The position numbers and the translations under genes were made by a program. Positions 1 through 5,033 of a DNA stretch of 5,033 nt are shown here, piece after piece; the stretch's first letter is position 1, and each line of letters opens with the position of its first letter. The notes beneath the pieces are model-generated. The model had not been told where the DNA came from. It saw only the letters and a list, made by a program, of their open reading frames with translations, and made no database searches. The DNA is from Defluviitaleaceae bacterium (GTDB lineage: Bacteria; Bacillota; Clostridia; Lachnospirales; WQUN01). The stretch spans positions 1 through 5,033 of the forward strand of contig WRHA01000239.1 in assembly GCA_009783395.1 (NCBI GenBank). The letters run 5' to 3'.

Positions 1-40
1 ATATTTTCATCCCCGGCGTGGTATTATTTTTACGCGTGCG

Positions 41-77
41 AAATCGGTGCGGGTAGTGACACTACCCGCACCGATTT
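41..77. terminator. Perfect inverted repeat, probable (possibly bidirectional) terminator
   Basis: The 18-nt arm AAATCGGTGCGGGTAGTG (41-58) is matched exactly by its reverse complement at 60-77, around a single central A. As RNA this folds into a GC-rich stem with a 3-5 nt loop. Weaker pairing can extend outward to 34-36 with 82-84. The left arm starts with three A and the right arm ends in four T (75-78), with a second T5 run at 89-93; this is the usual form of a factor-independent terminator that can work in both directions. It lies upstream of the promoter at 118-145, so it would insulate this operon from whatever lies to the left. The T-tract is short, so an operator or a dispersed palindrome remains possible. 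Confidence 0.55.
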
Positions 78-117
78 TGCCCGCCCGATTTTTCCGAACT
101 CCTGCGGAAACAGATTC

Positions 118-145
118 TTGACAAGTGTGTGTTAGTGCATATAAT
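118..145 (+). promoter_or_regulatory. Consensus SigA/sigma70 promoter for the operon
   Basis: A perfect -35 hexamer TTGACA (118-123) and a perfect -10 hexamer TATAAT (140-145) are separated by 16 nt, one less than the optimum. Transcription would start near 151-153, giving a leader of about 35-45 nt before the ATPase gene. No other promoter this good was seen between the three genes, and genes 1 and 2 overlap, so this is the likely promoter of the whole operon. Two perfect hexamers suggest strong basal expression unless a repressor acts here. No clear operator palindrome overlaps the hexamers. Confidence 0.85.
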
Positions 146-182
146 ACACATACGACGAAACGTAAATAAAATACATATCGGA

Positions 183-191
183 GGGAGGTGA
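183..191 (+). promoter_or_regulatory. Strong Shine-Dalgarno that questions the start of gene 1
   Basis: GGGAGGTGA contains GGAGGTGA (184-191), eight contiguous bases complementary to the 3' end of 16S rRNA. The only standard in-frame start nearby, GTG 188-190, lies inside this sequence. A start with normal spacing would be the in-frame CTG at 197-199, 8 nt after the GGAGG core. An upstream GGAGG at 180-184 could serve GTG 188, but with only 3 nt of spacing. Confidence 0.7.
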
Positions 192-1012
192 CGAACCTGA
201 GTACACTTTTTGAACTTAAAAACGTGCGAAAGGTTTACAAGATGGGAACGGAGCGCGTTGTCGCGCTGGAGGATATTTCGCTGACCTTCGAACAGGGAAA
301 AACATACTGCCTTTTGGGAACATCCGGTTCGGGAAAATCCACACTTTTGAATCTTTTGGCAGGACTGGAAAAGCCGACTTCGGGAAGCATAAGGTTTAAA
401 GGCAACGCGCTCGAAAAGTTGAGCGAAAAGCAACTTACGCTGTATCGGCAGGGCTACATCGGATTTGTTTTCCAGTCATATAATTTGCTTCCGACGCTAA
501 CCGCGCTTGAAAATGTGACATTGCCGCTGATTTTTCGAAAAATCGGTTCATGGAAGCGCAAAAAAGCCGCGCTAAAAATGCTCAAGGCCGTTGGGCTCGG
601 CAAACGCTGGCGACACAGGCCGCACGAGCTTTCCGGCGGGCAACAACAGCGCGTCTCCCTTGCGCGGGCTTTTGTGAACGAGCCGCAGGTGATTTTCGCC
701 GACGAGCCAACAGGGAATCTTGATACAAAAACCACATATGAAATGATGGATCTTATAACGGGGATGGCGCACGAACGTGGCCAAACCCTTATCATCGTTA
801 CACACGATACAGAAATTTCCGGTTATGCCGACCAAATCATCCACATGCGAGACGGCCTAATCGAATCCATAAAGGACAACGTAAAGTCAAACGTAACCTC
901 AAAAAAATCTGAAAGGAACACAAAAAATGAAGATGAAAAGAGTAACGGCAATATTGCTGACGGTGTTGCTGGTTCTGGCGGCGATTCCGCTGACACTGTC
1001 GGCGACAAGTAA
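188..1012 (+). CDS. ABC transporter ATP-binding protein, MacB/LolD-type
   Basis: Cytoplasmic ATPase subunit that would power the permease encoded at 3517-5004. All nucleotide-binding motifs are present and intact (numbered from GTG 188): Walker A GTSGSGKST (44-52, with Thr where Pro is commoner), Q-loop FVFQSYNLLP (Q96), signature LSGGQ (148-152) followed by QQR, Walker B VIFADEP (D172, catalytic E173), D-loop GNLD, and H-loop IVTHD (H206). The strings ADEPTGNLD and LSGGQQQR are typical of the MacB/LolD/FtsE branch. The catalytic domain ends near residue 226, the usual family length. The remaining ~48 residues are a Lys/Ser/Asn- then Gly/Asp-rich tail without recognisable homology, and the last ~28 codons overlap the signal peptide of gene 2. 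The start is uncertain: GTG 188 is the standard codon but sits within the Shine-Dalgarno, while CTG 197 has ideal spacing and would give an N-terminus of MSTLFELKNV. The substrate is unknown. Confidence 0.95.
   Translation: MTNLSTLFELKNVRKVYKMGTERVVALEDISLTFEQGKTYCLLGTSGSGKSTLLNLLAGLEKPTSGSIRFKGNALEKLSEKQLTLYRQGYIGFVFQSYNLLPTLTALENVTLPLIFRKIGSWKRKKAALKMLKAVGLGKRWRHRPHELSGGQQQRVSLARAFVNEPQVIFADEPTGNLDTKTTYEMMDLITGMAHERGQTLIIVTHDTEISGYADQIIHMRDGLIESIKDNVKSNVTSKKSERNTKNEDEKSNGNIADGVAGSGGDSADTVGDK
912..917 (+). promoter_or_regulatory. Ribosome binding site of gene 2
   Basis: AAAGGA ends 9 nt before ATG 927 and lies inside the 3' end of the ATPase gene. It favours ATG 927 over the in-frame ATG at 933, which would be 15 nt away. 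Confidence 0.65.
927..1012 (+). other. 86-nt overlap of gene 1 and gene 2 in different frames
   Basis: The ATPase frame runs on past ATG 927 to TAA 1010-1012, while gene 2 uses the next frame. In the gene 2 frame this DNA encodes the whole signal peptide and a few residues beyond (AILLTVLLVLAAI is its core). In the ATPase frame the same bases give a polar Gly/Asp/Ala/Ser-rich tail. The tail is probably a by-product of lost upstream stop codons, because the ATPase fold is already complete at about residue 226. The overlap would allow translational coupling. Confidence 0.85.
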
Positions 1013-3362
1013 TGGAGATAGCAATCCCGCGCCTTCGCCTTCGCCCTCGCCGACACCAACTCAAGCTCCCCCGAGCGGTTGGTCGGCAAGCGACATCGAG
1101 CGAATAATCGAAGACGCAACAGCTCCGCTGCGAAACGAAATAGACCGATTAAACCGCCACATCGAAAACGCGGGTGACGGCATTGTGCGCGTTGTTTCGC
1201 CGCACAATATCTCGATTGAGCCGGGCGACACACGCGAAGTCGTTATAACCGTGCGAAATGTCGGATCGCGCTCCGTACAAAGCTTGTTTTCGATTGCCAC
1301 ACCGGCGGACGACGCGCCGTTTACTGTAGAATTTTTGCGCAACACAAATTCGATTTCATCCATCGGCGCGAATTCCCAGCGCACTATGGCCATGCAAATT
1401 TCGGTGGATGCAACGGCCGACCCCGGCAATTATGAGCTGAATTTAGCTCACTTTTTCCGCGACCAAATCGGCGAAACCGATACATCAACGGACAGAATTA
1501 ACGTGCGAATCGGCGGCGACGAGGGCGAAGCGACGCTCGAAATTCGCGAAATGACATCGCCGATTACGTCTTTTTCGCCGGGACAAGCCGCGACGATTTC
1601 CTTCAGCGTGCATAACACAGGCGGTGCGGAAGCGCGAAACATTCGCGTTGTTGCCGAGCCGACCGACGACGTAATTCGCGCAACCACGCAAAGCAGAATT
1701 ACAATTCCGACTCTTGCGCCGGGCGGAAGTCAAACGGTGTCCTTTAGTTTCAGCCCGTCGAGAGACGCCGCCACACAAACATATGACATTCGGTTTACCG
1801 CAACTTACGGGGACGACGATTTCACACAGTTTGCGGCAATAAGCGTGATAAACGACGACGACTACGACGCGCTGACGACCCTCGAAATCCGCAACCTAAA
1901 CACACCGCCGGGTCGGATAAACGTCGACCAAACCGGGCAAATCGGCTTCTACTTATATAACAGCGGCGACGTTGAGGCGAGAAATATTCTTATCGAAGCG
2001 TCGGTTCCGAACTATGCAAGCGCACTCGTGCCGATGACCTCGAATATTCAGGTAATTCCGTCGCTTCAGCCGGGCGAGAGCCGTGCGGTTTCTTTCGGAT
2101 TTTCGCCGACGGCATCTTCGATAACGCGCAGTTACGCCGTCCGCTTCAACACGACGTTCCGGCTTGTCGGGCGTGCCGACGAGGAATTTTCATTCGAACA
2201 ATTCGCGGCGTTTAATGTCTACAACCCCGACGAGGACGACGACGAAGCCCGCAGACAAATTCCGCGTGTAATCATTTCCGACATCGATATTAATCCCACC
2301 GTGCCACGCGCCGGGCAGGAATTTGAAATGACAATAACGTTCAGAAACACAAACGCATTACGCGGCGTAAATAATATTCGCATCCTTATGGAGGAAGTGC
2401 GTGCGCAAAATCTCCCGGCGGGACAGCAACAGCAGGATCATTTCGCAGGCTTCACCCCCATCGACGGAAGCAACACGCTGTTTGTTGACCGCCTCGGGCC
2501 GCAATCCGAAATAACGAAAACACTGCGTTTCACAAGCTCGGCGGACGGAACCCCCGGTATGCACAACATGCGCTTCACCTTCGATTTCCAAGACGATGAT
2601 TTCTACGAGCACGAATCGTCGGAGCAAATCAGTATGCAACTCGCGCAGGTTATGCGCATGGAGCTTGCCGAAGTAAACGTTGGCGAAAGTGTGATGGCGG
2701 GCAGTTCTGTATGGTTTTCGTTTCGCGTAATAAATTCCGGCCGCGTAAACCTGTTAAGCACACGCGTTCGCGCCGAAGGTCCCGACGACGTTGCCGAAGC
2801 CGGCGGCGACGAAGGCATGTTTATCGGCACGGTTAATGCGCAACGCTGGGCAAACTTCGAAGGCCGCTTCGACGCGCCCCACGAGCCGGGCGAGCATCAA
2901 TTCGAATTTGTTATCACCGCCGAAGACAACACCGGCGAACCCATCGAGCTTCGCCACCCGTTTGTCCTCTTTGTCGAAGGCGGTTTTGATATGGGGTTTG
3001 ACATGGGATTTGACATGGGCTTCGGCGATGATTATTTCCACGGCGGCGGACGTCCCATGCCCGACGGCGACATGTTTTTTCCCGAATTTGGCTTTGATGA
3101 TGCAAACGATTCGGGCGGATTTTTCGGCTTTGTTCACGGAATTTTCATGCGCCCGGTTGAACCCGAAGGGTGGGACGCAATGTTCATGGGCGAATTTTCG
3201 CCGGAAAACGCCGAAATGTTTGGTGTGGAAGTCGACTACAGCGTTCGTTTGTGGGTGATAATTGTTCCGGCTGTACTCGTTGTTGCCGCCATTGTAATTC
3301 CGCTGATGGTTATCAGAAGCAGAAGGCGCAGACGACTTCTGTTTGAAGACGACGAAGAGTAA
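927..3362 (+). CDS. Exported, membrane-anchored tandem CARDB/COG1361-like domain protein
   Basis: An 811-residue protein, probably anchored in the cytoplasmic membrane and facing outward. In order: signal peptide (1-25, basic MKMKR, hydrophobic core, likely cleavage after TLSA); Pro/Ser/Thr linker PAPSPSPSPTPTQAPP (34-49); an amphipathic, possibly coiled-coil helix (53-81); about five Ig-like beta-sandwich domains (roughly 86-195, 202-310, 318-433, 446-573, 578-684); a Gly/Phe/Met/Asp-rich juxtamembrane stretch (685-772) with FDMG three times; one transmembrane helix (774-797); then RSRRRRR and an acidic cytosolic end. The repeated pattern of a proline or glycine turn, alternating hydrophobic strand, then N-[ST]-G (HNTGG, YNSGD, INSGR) and a later PGxS or PGE fits CARDB/NEW3/COG1361 S-layer-like domains. 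It has no cysteine and only three lysines. It lies between an ATPase and a MacB permease, where an HlyD-type adaptor might be expected, so I infer it is the extracytoplasmic partner of that transporter. It could alternatively bind the cell wall or ligands. Domain class is fairly secure; function is not. Confidence 0.9.
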   Translation: MKMKRVTAILLTVLLVLAAIPLTLSATSNGDSNPAPSPSPSPTPTQAPPSGWSASDIERIIEDATAPLRNEIDRLNRHIENAGDGIVRVVSPHNISIEPGDTREVVITVRNVGSRSVQSLFSIATPADDAPFTVEFLRNTNSISSIGANSQRTMAMQISVDATADPGNYELNLAHFFRDQIGETDTSTDRINVRIGGDEGEATLEIREMTSPITSFSPGQAATISFSVHNTGGAEARNIRVVAEPTDDVIRATTQSRITIPTLAPGGSQTVSFSFSPSRDAATQTYDIRFTATYGDDDFTQFAAISVINDDDYDALTTLEIRNLNTPPGRINVDQTGQIGFYLYNSGDVEARNILIEASVPNYASALVPMTSNIQVIPSLQPGESRAVSFGFSPTASSITRSYAVRFNTTFRLVGRADEEFSFEQFAAFNVYNPDEDDDEARRQIPRVIISDIDINPTVPRAGQEFEMTITFRNTNALRGVNNIRILMEEVRAQNLPAGQQQQDHFAGFTPIDGSNTLFVDRLGPQSEITKTLRFTSSADGTPGMHNMRFTFDFQDDDFYEHESSEQISMQLAQVMRMELAEVNVGESVMAGSSVWFSFRVINSGRVNLLSTRVRAEGPDDVAEAGGDEGMFIGTVNAQRWANFEGRFDAPHEPGEHQFEFVITAEDNTGEPIELRHPFVLFVEGGFDMGFDMGFDMGFGDDYFHGGGRPMPDGDMFFPEFGFDDANDSGGFFGFVHGIFMRPVEPEGWDAMFMGEFSPENAEMFGVEVDYSVRLWVIIVPAVLVVAAIVIPLMVIRSRRRRRLLFEDDEE
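2985..3020 (+). repeat. Three 12-nt tandem repeats encoding FDMG
   Basis: Three in-frame units (2985-2996, 2997-3008, 3009-3020) each encode Phe-Asp-Met-Gly, residues 687-698 of gene 2, followed by a partial fourth, Phe-Gly. The copies differ only at third codon positions (GAT/GAC, GGG/GGA/GGC), so the peptide is kept while the DNA has drifted; this argues that the repeat is old or under selection. It opens the glycine-, phenylalanine- and methionine-rich stalk before the membrane helix. Confidence 0.85.
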
Positions 3363-3514
3363 AATTCGAAGAAGGGGACGCGGGCGGTTGATTTCATCAG
3401 GACTCATCAAGAACTTGGACCGCTCAGCGAATGTCAAAAGAGTAAAAAATTCGAAGAAGGGAGCGCGGGCGACCGATCGCATCAAGAACTTGGACCGCTC
3501 AGCGAATGTCAAAA
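3355..3514. repeat. Two tandem copies of a ~75-85 nt repeat between genes 2 and 3
   Basis: Copy 1 (3355-3439) and copy 2 (3438-3514) share, in order: AAGAGTAAAA; a TTCGAAGAAGGG block (AAAATTCGAAGAAGGG is exact at 3361-3376 and 3446-3461) followed by CGCGGGCG after a GA/AG difference; a variable middle (18 nt at 3387-3404, 8 nt at 3472-3479); and a perfect 35-nt core (3405-3439 and 3480-3514) beginning CATCAAGAACTTGG and ending GAATGTCAAAA. The period is 85 nt in the first part and 75 nt in the second because of the middle indel. The first copy begins inside the last codons of gene 2 and includes its TAA stop. The core contains the small palindrome CGCTCAGCG flanked by weakly pairing TTGGAC and GTCAA. 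No transposase or CRISPR features are present. It may be a dispersed intergenic element or a local duplication. Confidence 0.9.
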
Positions 3515-3516
3515 AC

Positions 3517-5004
3517 ATGAGTATTTTGGATGTTGCAGGCATGTGCCTGAGAAATTTATATAAAAGGAAGCTTCGCACATTTTTGACACTTTTGGGCGTG
3601 ATGATTGGTACGGGGTCGATTATATTGATGATTTCCCTCGGCCTTGCGACAAACGCGCAATTCGACCAAATGATTGTCGATATGAACCTTAATATGACCG
3701 AGATTGAGGTTCATCCGATGTGGGACGGCATGATGTGGACAGACGACGGCGTTATTGAAACTACAGCGCGGGATTTAACCGACGATTCCGTCGCGCAAAT
3801 TTTGCAAATTCCCGGCGTGCGCACAGCTACGCCGATGTTGCAAACCCAGCTGATGTTTCGCAGCGGGCCGTACACGATGCTTACAAACGTCGTGGGCGTT
3901 CGTCCCGACGCGCTCGCGCTTATGGGGTACAGCATGGATAGCGGGCGGCTTCTCGTGGATGGCGACGAGGAATTTACTTTTGTGTTCAGTGCGCGAAGCG
4001 AACGCGGGTTTTTTGATGCGTCCGATCGCACCGCGTTTCACTGGAATAATATGCGCCAATGGGACACAACCGACGATGTTTACACCCTTGTTGACATTTT
4101 GAACGACGATATTCGCGTGTACTACGACGATTCGTCCTATTGGAACACACGCGACTGGGGGCAGGGCTGGGGAATCGGAGACGACGGCGAATTTGGCTAT
4201 GACATCGACGAAGGTTTTGAAACGTCGCGCTCTTTCGATATAAATATCGTCGGCGTTATCTCCGCGCCTGCCGTCGACCTGCGCTGGGGCGGCGGCCAGA
4301 CGATTTACACCGACATAGGGACACTGCAAGCCCTCAGCGCGATGCAGGAAGAATCGAACCGCCGCGCCAACGAGGAAGACGAATGGAATCCGACCTTTTC
4401 CGCGCTTGTGGGCGGGGCGCAAGTAACATACGGCGACGTGCGCGTGCGAACGCACTCGATGGACGATACCGCCGATGTTGCGGAAATTATTCGCGACATG
4501 GGTTACAACGTGTGGTATCCCGGCGACTGGATCAACCAAATGCGCGATTCACAGCGCGGCATTGAAACGCTCCTCTTTTTAATCGCAGGCGTTTCTCTTT
4601 TCGTTGCCGCAATAAACATCGCTAACACAATGATTACATCCGTAACCGAGCGCACGCGAGAAATCGGCATCATGAAAGTTATCGGAGCATCTCTTTCCGA
4701 CATTCGGCGGCTTTTCCTTTTCGAGGCCGCCGTAATTGGATTTTTGGGCGGAGTTTTTGGCGTTGTGCTTGCGCTTGCTATGTCGTACGCTATGAACAAT
4801 TTTGACATTCCTTTCCTGGCAGACCTCGGCATGGGCGTGCCGGATTGGATGGTTGGCGAAGAGCGCGGCGCGATGTCGCTGGTTACGCCTTGGTTGTGCG
4901 GCGTCGCGCTGTGCGTTGCTGTTGCGGTTGGGCTTGTCAGCGGATTTTTTCCGGCGTTTCGCGCTACGCGGCTGAGTGCGCTTGCGGCTATTCGGGGGGA
5001 TTGA
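3517..5004 (+). CDS. ABC transporter permease, MacB/FtsX family
   Basis: A 495-residue inner-membrane subunit that pairs with the ATPase of gene 1, probably as a homodimer. Family hallmarks: a short cytoplasmic N-terminus ending KRKLRTFLTLLGVMIG that leads into helix 1 (about 22-42); a large extracytoplasmic MacB_PCD-like domain (about 43-348); then the FtsX domain with helix 2 (350-373), the coupling loop TERTREIGIMKVIGAS (377-392), helix 3 (401-425), helix 4 (455-478) and the closing FFPAFRATRLSALAAIR. This is the four-helix topology of type VII mechanotransmission ABC systems. A Trp/Tyr/Asp-rich segment at about 167-236 looks like an insertion between the usual strands. ATG 3517 is chosen because the family homology starts there. 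The same frame is open back to TTG 3343, but those residues are encoded by the tandem repeat. No Shine-Dalgarno precedes ATG 3517. TTG 3388, with AAGGGGA 9 nt upstream, is a less likely start that would add 43 residues. Substrate unknown. Confidence 0.93.
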   Translation: MSILDVAGMCLRNLYKRKLRTFLTLLGVMIGTGSIILMISLGLATNAQFDQMIVDMNLNMTEIEVHPMWDGMMWTDDGVIETTARDLTDDSVAQILQIPGVRTATPMLQTQLMFRSGPYTMLTNVVGVRPDALALMGYSMDSGRLLVDGDEEFTFVFSARSERGFFDASDRTAFHWNNMRQWDTTDDVYTLVDILNDDIRVYYDDSSYWNTRDWGQGWGIGDDGEFGYDIDEGFETSRSFDINIVGVISAPAVDLRWGGGQTIYTDIGTLQALSAMQEESNRRANEEDEWNPTFSALVGGAQVTYGDVRVRTHSMDDTADVAEIIRDMGYNVWYPGDWINQMRDSQRGIETLLFLIAGVSLFVAAINIANTMITSVTERTREIGIMKVIGASLSDIRRLFLFEAAVIGFLGGVFGVVLALAMSYAMNNFDIPFLADLGMGVPDWMVGEERGAMSLVTPWLCGVALCVAVAVGLVSGFFPAFRATRLSALAAIRGD

Positions 5005-5033
5005 GTTAAGACCTTGGGGGAGAAACTTTTTTT

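Noticed and set aside
1..33. Possible divergent gene starting at ATG 10-8 on the - strand, and an extended -10 (TGGTATTAT, 19-27) on the + strand
   Set aside because: Only three codons of the minus frame are visible and the G-run touches the ATG instead of being spaced from it. The -35 region of the + candidate is outside the window.
529..544. Perfect 16-nt palindrome GATTTTTCGAAAAATC inside the ATPase gene
   Set aside because: It encodes ordinary residues (IFRKI) in a well-aligned part of the protein and is AT-rich with no T-run tail; most likely chance.
3355..3514. CRISPR-like repeat pair
   Set aside because: Only two copies, directly adjoining, with no unique spacer of regular length between identical repeats and no cas gene.
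3343..3516. N-terminal extension of the permease from TTG 3343
   Set aside because: It overlaps the end of gene 2, has no Shine-Dalgarno, and its sequence is the translated tandem repeat (IKNLDRSANVK twice). MacB-family homology begins at MSILDVAGMC, so ATG 3517 is preferred.
2754..3578. Long open frame on the - strand (274 codons) across the end of gene 2, the repeat and the start of gene 3
   Set aside because: It is antisense to two genes with clear homology and has no recognisable domain or ribosome site. Its repeated peptide LTFAERSKFLM simply reads the tandem DNA repeat from the other side.
5005..5033. Possible terminator or downstream ribosome site after gene 3 (GGGGGAG at 5016-5022, T-run 5027-5033)
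   Set aside because: No GC-rich stem can be formed within the visible bases, and the T-run is cut by the window edge. It could equally be a Shine-Dalgarno for a following gene.

Overview
The window holds one compact operon on the + strand, about 5 kb, from a bacterium. A consensus SigA/sigma70 promoter, a very strong Shine-Dalgarno sequence, roughly balanced base composition and a single-membrane style of exported protein (signal peptide, Pro/Ser/Thr linker, Ig-like repeats, C-terminal membrane anchor) suggest a Bacillota/Clostridia-type organism. That placement is inference, because no phylogenetic marker is present.

Layout. Positions 1-117 contain no gene I can support, but they hold a perfect inverted repeat (41-77) that probably ends an upstream transcript. 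A consensus promoter lies at 118-145, followed by a short leader and the first ribosome binding site. Gene 1 (188-1012) is an ABC-transporter ATPase of the MacB/LolD type. Gene 2 (927-3362) overlaps the end of gene 1 by 86 nt. It encodes an 811-residue exported protein with about five CARDB/COG1361-like beta-sandwich domains and a C-terminal transmembrane anchor. A 154-nt gap follows, largely filled by two tandem copies of a ~75-85 nt repeat (3355-3514) that share a perfect 35-nt core. Gene 3 (best start 3517, end 5004) encodes a four-helix MacB/FtsX-family permease with a large extracytoplasmic domain. The last 29 nt (5005-5033) carry a G-rich stretch and a T-run cut by the window edge.

How the genes work together. 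The ATPase and permease form a mechanotransmission (type VII) ABC module, in which ATP hydrolysis in the cytoplasm drives movement of the extracytoplasmic domain. In MacAB-type loci the partner is usually an HlyD-family adaptor; within this window that position is occupied instead by a membrane-anchored tandem Ig-like protein. I infer that this protein is the dedicated extracytoplasmic partner. The substrate cannot be read from the sequence.

The oddities most worth checking are: the tandem repeat between genes 2 and 3, which also supplies the stop codon of gene 2 and leaves gene 3 without a visible Shine-Dalgarno; the 86-nt overlap in which a signal peptide is written over the ATPase tail; the near-complete absence of lysine from the extracytoplasmic parts of both membrane proteins; and a Trp/Tyr/Asp-rich insertion in the permease's outer domain.
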